The notes under the pieces are model-generated. The model made no database searches. It was not told the origin of the DNA and worked only from the letters and a program-made list of their open reading frames with translations. From Candidatus Harrysmithiimonas galli (GTDB lineage: Bacteria > Bacillota > Bacilli > CAJFEE01): a stretch of 64,000 nucleotides of DNA. The stretch is taken from assembly GCA_904373265.1 (NCBI GenBank), contig CAJFEE010000010.1, forward strand, positions 1-64,000, given 5' to 3'. Shown here piece by piece: positions 18,913 through 27,637 of this stretch. Position numbers and translations under genes: made by a program. Every line of letters starts with the position of its first letter. The stretch's first letter is position 1.

Positions 18913-18965
18913 AGCCCTAGGAATTTTTCCGGTGAGTTCAGGATAAAATTCTTAGGGCTGTTTTT
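18913..18965 (+). terminator. Terminator hairpin between aroB and aroA
   Basis: AGCCCTAGGAATTTT at 18913-18927 pairs with AAAATTCTTAGGGCT at 18945-18959 and is followed by GTTTTT. It would separate aroCB from aroA or act as an attenuator; no T-box or other known leader motif was found with it. Confidence 0.75.
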
Positions 18966-19011
18966 AAAAGTCATGTTGTTGAGTTTTTAGCTGAAGGGAA
19001 GGTATAAAAGA

Positions 19012-20301
19012 ATGCAACAAATTTTTCAATGTGTGAGCAATGGTTTAAAAGGAACGCTGCAAGTGCCTGGAGATAAGTCTATTTCACATCGCAGCATTAT
19101 GTTTGGTGCAATTTCGACAGGTGTAACAGAAATTGAAAATTTTTTATTAGGAGAAGACTGCTTATGTACAATTTCCTGCTTTCAAAAATTGGGCGTACAG
19201 ATTGAACAAAATGGAACAAAAGTCAAAGTTTTAGGAACTGGAACAAAGAATTTTACATATCCTGCAGAAGTACTGGATGTCGGAAATTCGGGAACAACGA
19301 TTCGTTTAATGCTTGGGATTTTGGCAGGTACAACGATTTCAGCAGAATTGATTGGAGATGCTTCCATTGAAAAACGTCCGATGAAGCGTGTTGTGGAACC
19401 TTTGCGTCTAATGGGCGCACAAATTACAGGAAGAGAAGATGGGAATTTTACACCACTTCAAGTCAAAGGAGCTATGTTAAAAGGAATTCATTATAGCTCG
19501 CAGATTGCTAGTGCACAAGTCAAATCAGCCATTTTATTGGCAGGCTTGCATGCCGAAGGTGAAACCTCTGTTACAGAGCCTTATATTTCCAGAGATCATA
19601 CAGAGCGTATGTTAAGTTATTTTGGTGGATATATTGAAAGAAAGGGAACAACAGTTACTGTAAAGGGTAGACAGAAATTATTTGCAAGAAAAATATTTGT
19701 GCCTTCTGATATTTCCTCAGCCGCTTTTTGGATGGTGGCAGGATTGATTGTACCCAACAGTCATATTGTGTTATCCAATGTTGGTTTAAATCCAACACGT
19801 GATGGTATCATTGAAGTGCTAAAAAATATGCAGGCGGATATTCAGATTTCGGATTTGCAAAATAAAGATTTTGAACCGTTTGGAACTGTTGAGGTAAGCT
19901 TTTCTTTATTGCAGGCAACAGAAATTGGTGGTGCGCTCATACCACGTTTAATTGATGAGATTCCAATTTTGGCCTTGCTTGCCACGCAGGCAAATGGAAA
20001 AACAGTGATTAAAGATGCCAAGGAGTTGAAAGTAAAGGAAACCAATCGAATTGATACAGTTGTTAAAGAATTAAAAAAATTTGGAGCTCATATTGAAGCA
20101 ACTGAAGATGGAATGTGTATTATTGGTCCAACCCCTTTGCATGGTGCACATGTACAAAGTCATGGAGATCATAGAATTGGTATGATGTTAATTGTTGCGT
20201 CTATGATTGCAAAAGGAGAAACTGTTATTGACGGGATTGAAGCGATTTCTGTTTCTTATCCGGATTTTTTAACAGACTATGAAAAATTAAAAAGCCAATA
20301 A
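19012..20301 (+). CDS. aroA: 3-phosphoshikimate 1-carboxyvinyltransferase (EPSP synthase)
   Basis: Joins phosphoenolpyruvate to shikimate-3-phosphate. The 429-residue protein has the substrate motif [10 protein letters not shown] near residue 20, [15 protein letters not shown] near residue 92 and SHGDHRIGM near residue 383. AGGGAAGG precedes the ATG. In B. subtilis (aroE in that nomenclature) it ends a long aro-trp-his-tyr operon; here trp, hisC and tyrA are missing between aroB and aroA. Confidence 0.97.
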   Translation: MQQIFQCVSNGLKGTLQVPGDKSISHRSIMFGAISTGVTEIENFLLGEDCLCTISCFQKLGVQIEQNGTKVKVLGTGTKNFTYPAEVLDVGNSGTTIRLMLGILAGTTISAELIGDASIEKRPMKRVVEPLRLMGAQITGREDGNFTPLQVKGAMLKGIHYSSQIASAQVKSAILLAGLHAEGETSVTEPYISRDHTERMLSYFGGYIERKGTTVTVKGRQKLFARKIFVPSDISSAAFWMVAGLIVPNSHIVLSNVGLNPTRDGIIEVLKNMQADIQISDLQNKDFEPFGTVEVSFSLLQATEIGGALIPRLIDEIPILALLATQANGKTVIKDAKELKVKETNRIDTVVKELKKFGAHIEATEDGMCIIGPTPLHGAHVQSHGDHRIGMMLIVASMIAKGETVIDGIEAISVSYPDFLTDYEKLKSQ

Positions 20302-20550
20302 AGTCTCATTTAAAATTGGATTTGCCGTTTTCTTATAAAATCAAAAACATGAAATCTATATTTATTTATCATGATGAAAAATGTTATTTTCTTTGTTTTC
20401 ATAAGAAGAGTTCATTGATGAGAGTCTGATACTTATATATGTTAAAATGCTTAACATTTGAATTTATTGGTTTAATTTCGAAAGCAAGTAATCAAAATTT
20501 AAGGGTTTTTGTGTGATGGATTGATTCAAATGAACCAAGGGAGGATGTAA

Positions 20551-21816
20551 ATGGGTTTTATTCAAAAAAGTTTGCAACTAGCAGAGGACGGACAATATGA
20601 GTCCGCTTTACAGTTGTTAAATGAAAATTTGCCAAATGCAAAACGAAAAGAGCAGTTTGAGGGTGGGATTTTGCTTTTTCAATGGGGACATCTTGATGCA
20701 GCAGAAAAGATATTCACAAATTTACATCAACAAGAGCCACAACAAAATATGATTACAAGTGTGTTGATGCAAATTTATTTTATGCAGGAACGTGAGGATG
20801 ATGCATTTCGTTTATTGGGGGTCACAGAGCGAGAACAGCCCGGTTATGAAGATATTTTGCTTACATTGGCAGATTATTATTTTGGAATGGGTTTGTATGA
20901 GGTTTCTGAACAAAAACTTTTAGAGGCATATGATTTGCAGCCGGATTCAGTTGCTGTTTTATTTGCGCTAAAGGAATACTATGAGCAAATGGATGATATG
21001 GGAATGTATTTTCATTTTTTAAAAAAGCTAAAGGAACGAGATCCGGATTTTTCTGATGATATGTATCAATTACAATTGGCCATGGCCTATATGTCCCTTG
21101 GAAAATATGAAGAAGCATTGTGTTGTTTTGAGCAGGTTTCTGATGAACAAATTGTTAACGAAAAGGATCGTTTTTATTATGGACTTTGTCTATTTTTCCA
21201 TGAGCGTTATGAAGCAGCTATTCCAATATTTCAAGCTGCGATGAAATCAAATGAGACTTTGAAAAAAGGTGTATCTTATTTGGCACATGCCTATATTCAG
21301 CTACGTCGTTTTCGTGAGGCAGAGGAAGTTTTGGAGTCACATATACAAAAATTTCCAAGTGATGAAGGAATTTTGCAAATGCTGGCTAATTTGTATTTAG
21401 ATGAAAAAAAATATGACAAAGCGAAACCAGTAGTTGAGGCACTTTTAAAATTGGATGATGAGAATTTTGAGGCTTTGATTCAATATGCTTGGATTTTGGA
21501 AGGTGAAGAAGCTTATGAAGCTTTAATTTCATTTGTTGAGGAAAAATTGGAAGCAGGAATTGAAATTTCTGAGCTGTATTGGCTGCTTGCCAAGTCTTAT
21601 GCAAAAATTGAAGCGTATGAACAGGCATTAAAACAGTATGCCGCTGCATATAATGGTTTACATGATGAAATTGCATTCTTATTGGATTACGCACAATTTT
21701 TAATGGAGGAAGGTCAAAGAAAAGCAGCGGCACAAATATATCGGGAAATATTGGATATTGACATTACGAATGAAGAGGCGCATGAATACCTGGAACGCTT
21801 GACAGAGGATGGGTAA
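20551..21816 (+). CDS. ypiA: TPR-repeat protein YpiA
   Basis: A 421-residue cytosolic protein built from tetratricopeptide-like helix pairs (for example YYFGMGLYEVSEQKLLEAYD, MAYMSLGKYEEALCCF, ANLYLDEKKYDKAKPVVEAL). TPR proteins mediate protein contacts; the role of YpiA is not established. The assignment comes from the repeats and from its place between aroA and ypiB, as in B. subtilis. GGGAGGA precedes the ATG. Confidence 0.88.
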   Translation: MGFIQKSLQLAEDGQYESALQLLNENLPNAKRKEQFEGGILLFQWGHLDAAEKIFTNLHQQEPQQNMITSVLMQIYFMQEREDDAFRLLGVTEREQPGYEDILLTLADYYFGMGLYEVSEQKLLEAYDLQPDSVAVLFALKEYYEQMDDMGMYFHFLKKLKERDPDFSDDMYQLQLAMAYMSLGKYEEALCCFEQVSDEQIVNEKDRFYYGLCLFFHERYEAAIPIFQAAMKSNETLKKGVSYLAHAYIQLRRFREAEEVLESHIQKFPSDEGILQMLANLYLDEKKYDKAKPVVEALLKLDDENFEALIQYAWILEGEEAYEALISFVEEKLEAGIEISELYWLLAKSYAKIEAYEQALKQYAAAYNGLHDEIAFLLDYAQFLMEEGQRKAAAQIYREILDIDITNEEAHEYLERLTEDG

Positions 21817-21855
21817 TAGAAAAAAGATTTTTCAAGGATGTAAGGAGGTTTGCCC

Positions 21856-22392
21856 ATGGAAACTTCGATTACAAGTACCGAAAAAAAAGAATTTCTGCAT
21901 TGGTTTTTAAGTCAGTATCAATTGAAAAAAAGGGAGAGTGTTTGGATTTTAAATTATTTGCTGGGTCAAGATTTATTAATGAGAAAGCTGCATTTTGTGG
22001 AAATGGTACAGTATTGTCCACGTGGACTCTACATGTCTACACATTGTAGCGAGGATGCTTCGTTTCGATTTTACAAGCAAAATATTATGACAACAGATCC
22101 GGAAAAAGCTTTACATGATTTGCGAATGAATCGAGAAGAACAAATTTATGTACAGTTGAATTTTAGAGACTCCTTTCAATGTGCAGATTATCTGGCTGTA
22201 TTGGAAGACAATCCCTACATACCCGCACATTTATTAAGAAATGAGCATGACGGAATTCAAGCAGAGGAGTTTTTAAAACGACTATCTATTTCCTTTGAGC
22301 GTGAACGTTTGAAAAAAGAAATAGACCTTGCCCTGGATCAAAACAATAAGGAAAAATTTCAACGGCTTACAGAGGCATTAAAGCTTCTGTAA
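21856..22392 (+). CDS. ypiB: YpiB family protein (UPF0302)
   Basis: A 178-residue cytosolic protein with a conserved N-terminal stretch (KKEFLHWFLSQYQLKKRESVW, residues about 10-30) and an acidic-basic helical C-terminal part, as in the YpiB/UPF0302 family. Function is unknown. AAGGAGG lies before the ATG at 21856; an upstream TTG in frame overlaps it. It follows ypiA by 39 bases and marks the last conserved gene before the block that replaces qcrABC. Confidence 0.88.
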   Translation: METSITSTEKKEFLHWFLSQYQLKKRESVWILNYLLGQDLLMRKLHFVEMVQYCPRGLYMSTHCSEDASFRFYKQNIMTTDPEKALHDLRMNREEQIYVQLNFRDSFQCADYLAVLEDNPYIPAHLLRNEHDGIQAEEFLKRLSISFERERLKKEIDLALDQNNKEKFQRLTEALKLL

Positions 22393-22563
22393 GTTTTTTC
22401 TTTATGTAAAGAGAAAATGGATGTATTTTTTATCATATTTTTGTATGGTATAAATCCATTGGATAAAGAGATTTAAGATAAACATGAATGTTGAGTGAAA
22501 CCAAATGACTTCTCTGTATTTTCTCTAAATATATATAAAGATATGCTTTGATTTGAAAAAAGG

Positions 22564-22594
22564 TTGACTTTTACGTTATGTAAACATGTACGAT
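22564..22594 (+). promoter_or_regulatory. MerR-type promoter with 19-base spacer
   Basis: TTGACT (22564-22569) and TACGAT (22589-22594) are separated by 19 bases, longer than the usual 17, and the spacer holds the dyad TTTAC-GTTAT-GTAAA. Long-spacer promoters with a central dyad are the normal targets of MerR-family activators, and this one lies directly upstream of such a gene, so autoregulation is likely. Confidence 0.75.
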
Positions 22595-22637
22595 AAAGAT
22601 GAAAGTACGATTTCAATTTGGAAAGGAGACATAAAAA

Positions 22638-23432
22638 ATGGTTTATACGATTCAAGCGTTGAGTCAGTTGGCAGGTATTTCGACACGAACACTGCGTTAT
22701 TATGATGAAATTGGACTGTTGAAACCAGCCTATACAACTGAAGCTGGATATCGGATGTACGAAGAGACGCAGGTTAATTTATTGCAGGAGATTTTATTTT
22801 TTCGGTCTTTGGATTTTTCGTTACAAAAAATTTCTCAGTTAATTGGTCATTCCAACCATAATCGACTGAATATTTTATGTGAACAACGGCGGTTGCTTTT
22901 GGAACGAAAAAAGACATTGGATCAAATGATTGAAACGATTGAACAAACCATCCAAGATGAAAAAGGAGAGATTAAAATGACAGATGCACAGAAGTTTGTT
23001 GCGCTTAAAGAAAGACAAATTCAAGAAAATGAAAAGAAATATGGAAAAGAACTTCGTGACAAATATGGGAATGATGTAATGGATGCAGCGAATGAAAGAC
23101 TGAAGCAAATGGATGAAACCATATTTCAAAGTACAAAGAGACTGGAAAAGGAAATTTTACATCAACTGGAAAAGGCTTTTCAAACTGGCGATCCGTCGGG
23201 AGAGGAAGCCAAGATTTTGGCACAAATGCATAAAATATGGATTTGCCGCTATTGGGATACCTATACAAAAAAGGCACATGCTGGATTGGCTCAAACCTAT
23301 GTAGATGATATACGAATGAAAAAATATTATGATCCAGATGACAGAGGACTGGCAAAATTTTTACGGGATGCCATTTGGATTGATACTGGAATGGAGGAAA
23401 AAGTGCTTCCATTTGACGAAAAGAAGAAGTAA
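22638..23432 (+). CDS. MerR-family regulator with TipAS-type drug-binding domain (Mta-like)
   Basis: Transcription activator of the Mta/TipA type. Residues 1-70 form the MerR winged helix (YTIQALSQLAGISTRTLRYY, then EIGLLKPA), about 71-110 a coiled-coil dimerisation helix, and about 115-260 a TipAS-like helical domain that in relatives binds hydrophobic drugs or peptides. Length is 264 residues. AAAGGAG precedes the ATG, and a 19-base-spacer promoter with a dyad suggests autoregulation. No multidrug transporter is adjacent, so its targets must lie elsewhere, as for B. subtilis Mta. Confidence 0.9.
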   Translation: MVYTIQALSQLAGISTRTLRYYDEIGLLKPAYTTEAGYRMYEETQVNLLQEILFFRSLDFSLQKISQLIGHSNHNRLNILCEQRRLLLERKKTLDQMIETIEQTIQDEKGEIKMTDAQKFVALKERQIQENEKKYGKELRDKYGNDVMDAANERLKQMDETIFQSTKRLEKEILHQLEKAFQTGDPSGEEAKILAQMHKIWICRYWDTYTKKAHAGLAQTYVDDIRMKKYYDPDDRGLAKFLRDAIWIDTGMEEKVLPFDEKKK

Positions 23433-23620
23433 AAATCGTACATTTTTATGTAATCGGTGTGCTGAAACAGTGGGCTCTGAAAAAAGAACGAAGATGTGAA
23501 AACAACATTTTATCTTGAAAAAATAGTAAGGTATACAACTAGATTTTATGATTTTCACAGGTTTTACTCAGAATATCTAATTTTTATGTATTTTAGGCAC
23601 TCAGTGGTATAAAGAGGGGT

Positions 23621-23803
23621 TGAGATAAAATGTGATTCAAATGAAAAATGATGCGTAAAAATGTTTCTTTTTCTTGGAAGGGAAGCGTAAGTTTATAATC
23701 TTTTTGCTTTTCATGCTTCCCTTAGGTGTGTTAACATTTTTACGCATTATATTGAATAATACAAAATTCATTTTTAATCGTTTATTCCTTCAATTTTATC
23801 TCA
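23621..23803. repeat. Palindromic dispersed repeat, copy C (best preserved)
   Basis: Terminal perfect 11-base inverted repeats TGAGATAAAAT (23621-23631) and ATTTTATCTCA (23793-23803) enclose a perfect inner inverted repeat GCGTAAAAATGTT (23653-23665) and its complement (23733-23745), and a third inverted repeat AAGGGAAGC (23678-23686 and 23715-23723). Three nested arms give a long imperfect hairpin of 183 bases. The left half matches copy A closely. No open frame inside. Confidence 0.85.
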
Positions 23804-23872
23804 TTTTACATAACATATATTTTGAATATAATGATTTATAAAGGGATAAACAAAATAATAAAATTAAAATAC

Positions 23873-24232
23873 TCACGAACAAAAATATTTACTCCATTGA
23901 TTTTTTCTTCGTTGTTCTGAAGCGACATGTTCTCTTTGTTGTTTTCCTTTACAATTTACTGACGTACATCCTATATTAGCTGTTGCACCATACTCAATTG
24001 GAATAGTAATACGAAGTGTTTGTGTAATTATCAGTTTATTCCCATGACAGCATGGATTTTTTCTATCTTCACAAATTATAATTTCTGGATCTTCAACACA
24101 TTCCGTTTCAACATGACCTACAATGGCAAATGGGTGAAATTGAATCGGCACACTTACATTGGCATGATGTACAGCTATAGCAGAGCAAGTGTTCTCATCT
24201 CTAACCTCCTGATGGTCTGTTTTATTACTCAT
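23873..24232 (-). CDS. Cysteine-rich protein, paralog of the upstream gene, unknown function
   Basis: Not recognised. The 119-residue product aligns end to end with the protein encoded just upstream: shared ENxTC near residue 13, A-I, V-P-I...PFA near residue 28-36, DP near 48, ITQ near 69 and YGATANIG..SVNC at 81-94. Cysteines lie at 16, 45, 54, 61, 62, 89, 94 and 118. The C-terminal 25 residues are basic and differ from the paralog. No signal peptide or membrane segment. It starts two bases after the upstream stop, with its binding site inside the end of that gene, so the two are translationally coupled. The alternating hydrophobic pattern suggests a beta-rich fold. A spore-surface or structural role is possible but unproven. 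Confidence 0.75.
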   Translation of the reverse strand: MSNKTDHQEVRDENTCSAIAVHHANVSVPIQFHPFAIVGHVETECVEDPEIIICEDRKNPCCHGNKLIITQTLRITIPIEYGATANIGCTSVNCKGKQQREHVASEQRRKNQWSKYFCS

Positions 24233-24234
24233 AA

Positions 24235-24579
24235 CTATTGATCCTCATTATGACCGCAATTTCTACAAATATTTTTCTCACTTGATTCAATGCAATTTAC
24301 AAAAGTATCTCCAACCACTGCTTCTGCTCCAAATACGACAGGGACAGCGACACAAATATCTTGTGTAATTGTGAAGGAACAAGAACCATTTTTTATTCCA
24401 GGACATGGAATGTTTCCAGATCTTACGACTGGGTCTCCACAACATGTTGTTACTGTTGTTCCTGCATGTGCAAAAGGTGTAACAGATACAGGTACACAAA
24501 TAGAAGCTTTTTGATAACCAATAGCTGGGCACGTCTCATTTTCAGATTGTAAAATTTTAATATCTTCAAAGTTTGTCAT
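24235..24579 (-). CDS. Cysteine-rich protein, first of a paralogous pair, unknown function
   Basis: Not recognised with confidence. 114 residues with ten cysteines at 17, 28, 46, 47, 59, 67, 76, 96, 105 and 108. Conserved blocks shared with its neighbour are CPAI (17-20), VPV..TPFA (29-37), CCGDP (46-50), FTITQ (69-73), VFGAEAVVGDTFVNC (82-96). It ends in a CxxCGHNEDQ tail. There is no signal peptide or membrane segment. A strong AAAGGAG site precedes the ATG. The layout (N-terminal cysteine, central CC, C-terminal CxxC, short beta-like strands) recalls small cysteine-rich spore coat or appendage subunits that cross-link by disulfides, but this is resemblance in style, not demonstrated homology. 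Confidence 0.78.
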   Translation of the reverse strand: MTNFEDIKILQSENETCPAIGYQKASICVPVSVTPFAHAGTTVTTCCGDPVVRSGNIPCPGIKNGSCSFTITQDICVAVPVVFGAEAVVGDTFVNCIESSEKNICRNCGHNEDQ

Positions 24580-24992
24580 GATAAAAATCTCCTTTCAAAT
24601 TTAAGTTTCTATACACCATATGCATGTACAAATTATTGATAACCGCATTTGTCTTGTATATTTGAAAATTACATTTTTTTTGATATAAAAGCCTATTTTT
24701 GATATTACTAAATATTATGGTTTATTTTCTTATCCAATCCATTTTCCTTTTTATCATTTTTGGATATATCCGGATATAGTGACAATGTTTCAAATCAGCA
24801 GTTATATGATCGCATATGTTTTTACTGAATCAATATGCTATATAGCAATATGGTTCAATGGGTGCCAATTTAAAATTATATTTAAAAACATTGCATTTGG
24901 CATGGGAGTTTTATGTATAAAATCATCTTTTTTTTAAAGTATCATCAACAAATAAAATAAAAGGTAAGCTCTTTTTTTGTTAAAGCAAAATA
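24580..24992. promoter_or_regulatory. Upstream region of the cysteine-rich pair
   Basis: No gene. On the minus strand CATATGGT (complement of 24615-24622) lies 36-43 bases before the start and resembles the -10 element of mother-cell sporulation sigma factors (CATAnnnT), but no matching -35 is convincing. The rest is AT-rich without clear structure up to the znu terminator. Confidence 0.3.
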
Positions 24993-25036
24993 AAACCATT
25001 ATCGGTTTATCGTATGAAAACGATCGATAATGGTTT
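24993..25036 (-). terminator. Terminator of the zur-znu operon
   Basis: AAACCATTATCG at 24993-25004 and its exact complement at 25025-25036 form a 12-base-pair stem followed on the minus strand by TTTTATTTT; it lies 55 bases beyond the znuB stop. Confidence 0.85.
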
Positions 25037-25090
25037 TTGGTTTGGTTGTTTTATGTGCAACAAAACAGATGATCAAAAATGAAGCATTTT

Positions 25091-25918
25091 TTATTTTGTA
25101 GCATGCCCCCGAAGCATGGCTACCAAAGAAAAAAGTAAAAAGCAAGTCAGATTTGTTAGAACAATGGATGCGCCAGCAGGTGTTGAGAATATGTATGATA
25201 AAACAATGCCGAAAATAAAACAAACAATTGAAATGATGGCTGAGCTTATAACCACATGTCGAAAGCTTTTGAATAGACGCATAGATGATAGTGCTGGAAA
25301 AATAATGAGACTCGAAATGAGAAGCGTTCCCATAATACGCATTCCAATGACAATTGTGATTGCGGTTAAGACAGCGAGCATTATTTTGTAAAATTTTACT
25401 TTTACCCCGATGGCATGTGCAAAGTTTTCATCAAATGTAATGGCAAAGATTTTTTGGTAAAAGAAAATAAATAGAATGATTACGATTATGGATAAAGGGA
25501 TGCTTATTTGCAAATCTTCTTTGCTAACGGCTAAAATGCTGCCAAACATATAGTTATAAACATCAATATTCATCCCAGTTGCAAGCGAAGTTACTACAAT
25601 TCCGATGGCAAGTGCGCTGCTTGAAATTACAGCAATGGCAGCATCTCCCTTGATTTTACTATTTTCACTGAGCTGTAAAAGAAAAAAAGCGGCGATAATG
25701 ACAACTGGAATCGAAATATAAAGCGGAGCCCAATTCATAACAAGTGCCACGGATAAAGCACCAAAGCCAACATGTGCGAGTCCATCTCCAATCATAGCAT
25801 ACCGTTTTAAGACCAGACTGACCCCAAGTAAGGCTGCACAGAGTGCAATTAAAATTCCGACAATAAAGGCTCGAATAAAAAAGGGATAAGAAAATAGCTG
25901 TATAACAGATTCAATCAT
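25091..25918 (-). CDS. znuB: Zinc ABC transporter permease
   Basis: Integral membrane subunit of an ABC-3 family metal importer. The 275-residue protein has about eight hydrophobic segments and the family blocks KRYAMIGDGLAHVGFGALSV (near residue 38) and GTLLISSLIIFPALSSM. It overlaps the end of znuC by four bases. Family members import zinc or manganese; zinc is chosen because of the histidine-rich partner binding protein and the Zur-like regulator in the same operon. Confidence 0.93.
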   Translation of the reverse strand: MIESVIQLFSYPFFIRAFIVGILIALCAALLGVSLVLKRYAMIGDGLAHVGFGALSVALVMNWAPLYISIPVVIIAAFFLLQLSENSKIKGDAAIAVISSSALAIGIVVTSLATGMNIDVYNYMFGSILAVSKEDLQISIPLSIIVIILFIFFYQKIFAITFDENFAHAIGVKVKFYKIMLAVLTAITIVIGMRIMGTLLISSLIIFPALSSMRLFKSFRHVVISSAIISIVCFIFGIVLSYIFSTPAGASIVLTNLTCFLLFSLVAMLRGHATK

Positions 25919-26622
25919 AGTGCTTCTCCTTTTAAAAACAGTTTCCCAATATTGCTTTTGACATAATCTTTTGTGTTGCCAAAAAATAGCATCTTATGAT
26001 CTAAATGTAAGATTTTATCTGCATACTTGATGGCTGTATGCACATCATGTGAGATCATTAAAATAGAAAGCTGTTGCTTTTGATTTAACTGTTCTAACAA
26101 GCTATAAAATTTTTGCATTACAATGGGATCTAAGCCAGTTGCTGGTTCATCCAAAATCAAAAGTTTTTCTGTCGCACACAGGGCTCTTGCCATCAATACA
26201 CGCTGCTGCTGACCACCAGAAAGTTCTTGAAATGCCGTGTTTTTTAAAGCAATGATTTCAAGTAGTTCCAAGTTATACAAGGCTTTTTCTTTTTCCTTTT
26301 TTGTATAAAAAGGTCGCCAGCCCCTTTGATTTAAGCAGCCAGATAACACAATTTCGAATACAGATGCAGGAAAATTTTGTTGTGTGTGATTTTGCTGGGG
26401 TAAATATCCGATTTCGGTTTGTTTTAATCCTTCATCAAAAATAATATTTCCAGATTGAATTGGGACAAGTCCTAAAATACCTTTTAACAAAGAGCTTTTT
26501 CCCGCACCGTTTTTTCCGACAATACAGGTATAATCGCCAGTATGGATTTGAAAGCTAATTTGCTTTAAAGCAATTTTATTTTGATAAGCAATACTAAGAT
26601 TTTTGCAGGTCAAAATCGGCAT
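25915..26622 (-). CDS. znuC: Zinc ABC transporter ATP-binding protein
   Basis: Cytosolic ATPase of the importer. The 235-residue protein has Walker A GKNGAGKSS near residue 37, the Q-loop QQNHTQQN, signature LSGGQQQR near residue 134, Walker B LLILDEP and the switch histidine in MISHD. It starts directly at the stop of znuA and overlaps znuB, so all three are translated from one transcript. All catalytic residues are present. Confidence 0.95.
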   Translation of the reverse strand: MPILTCKNLSIAYQNKIALKQISFQIHTGDYTCIVGKNGAGKSSLLKGILGLVPIQSGNIIFDEGLKQTEIGYLPQQNHTQQNFPASVFEIVLSGCLNQRGWRPFYTKKEKEKALYNLELLEIIALKNTAFQELSGGQQQRVLMARALCATEKLLILDEPATGLDPIVMQKFYSLLEQLNQKQQLSILMISHDVHTAIKYADKILHLDHKMLFFGNTKDYVKSNIGKLFLKGEAL

Positions 26623-27618
26623 CTAGTTCAATCCTTCTTTTAAGTTTTCAATATTTTGCTTCATAATAGAAACATAGCTGACCCCTTGTTCAAATTCCTC
26701 TTTTGACACATTATGTAGGGAATGAAGCAGCAAGGTTTTTACACCGGTTTGCTCTTGAATGGATTTGGCAATTTTTGGCTCCGTCAGCTCTTCATAGTAT
26801 ATCACAGGGATATTTTCTGCTTGAATGACATCGATCATATTGGTGATATCTTTTACACTTGGCTCAGATTCACTGGATGTGTTTGGATAAGCTGCAATAT
26901 ACTCCAGTCCATATTGTTCGGTAAAATAGGATAGTGCGAAATGTCCCGCAAAAATAATTTTTTTCCGCTTGGCGTTTTTTGTTAACTCTTCTAGCTCATC
27001 ATGAATTTCATCAATTTGCTGAATATAATTTTGAGCATTTTCTGTATAATACGTTTCATTCCCAGGATCCTTTGACACCACTGCTGCTAAAATGGTTTCC
27101 ATCATTTCTTTGGCATAGAGTGGGTTGGTCCAAATATGCGGATCGTTTCCGTCATGTGTATGACCATGTTCATCTTCTTTTTGTATATTTGTATGTATGG
27201 CTTCGTTGGTATGTTCGTCTTCGGCATGTGTGTGTGTCTTTGTTTCAAGATCTAATGTCGCACTTAAGTCTATAACGGTTGTTTTGGCAGTGTTAATATC
27301 TGTCAATAGGCGTGGAACCCAAGCTTCCATATTTTCTCCAGTATAAACGAATAAATCGGCGTTATGAATGGCTAAAATATCCTTTGGAGTTGGTTCATAG
27401 GCGTGGCTTTCTACACCAGTTGGAAGCAATAATGTCACTTCGGCACGGTCCCCAACAATTTGCTTGGCAAAATCATACTGTGGAAATAATGTTGTTATTA
27501 TTTGAATCTTATTTGTTTTTGGTTCATTCTGTTCATTTTTGGATATGTCCTGATCTGAGCATGCCATGAAAAGAAAACTGGTGATTCCAATCATGTATAA
27601 TAAAAAATTTTTTTTCAT
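26623..27618 (-). CDS. znuA: Zinc-binding lipoprotein of the ABC importer
   Basis: A 331-residue extracytoplasmic solute-binding protein of the cluster A-I family. The N-terminus carries a signal with lipobox FMAC, so Cys20 should be lipidated and hold it to the membrane. Metal ligands typical of the family are His72 and the His in AGHFALSYF. Between residues 129 and 161 a loop has eight histidines (positions 129, 131, 136, 142, 151, 153, 155, 161) interspersed with acids, the mark of zinc-specific members. It follows zur by 19 bases. Confidence 0.95.
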   Translation of the reverse strand: MKKNFLLYMIGITSFLFMACSDQDISKNEQNEPKTNKIQIITTLFPQYDFAKQIVGDRAEVTLLLPTGVESHAYEPTPKDILAIHNADLFVYTGENMEAWVPRLLTDINTAKTTVIDLSATLDLETKTHTHAEDEHTNEAIHTNIQKEDEHGHTHDGNDPHIWTNPLYAKEMMETILAAVVSKDPGNETYYTENAQNYIQQIDEIHDELEELTKNAKRKKIIFAGHFALSYFTEQYGLEYIAAYPNTSSESEPSVKDITNMIDVIQAENIPVIYYEELTEPKIAKSIQEQTGVKTLLLHSLHNVSKEEFEQGVSYVSIMKQNIENLKEGLN

Positions 27619-27637
27619 CTGTGAATATCCCCCTTGT

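Noticed and set aside
24290-24552. Plus-strand frames opposite the first cysteine-rich gene
   Set aside because: They mirror the regular codon pattern of the minus-strand gene, which has a strong ribosome binding site and a paralog; the plus-strand frames have neither.
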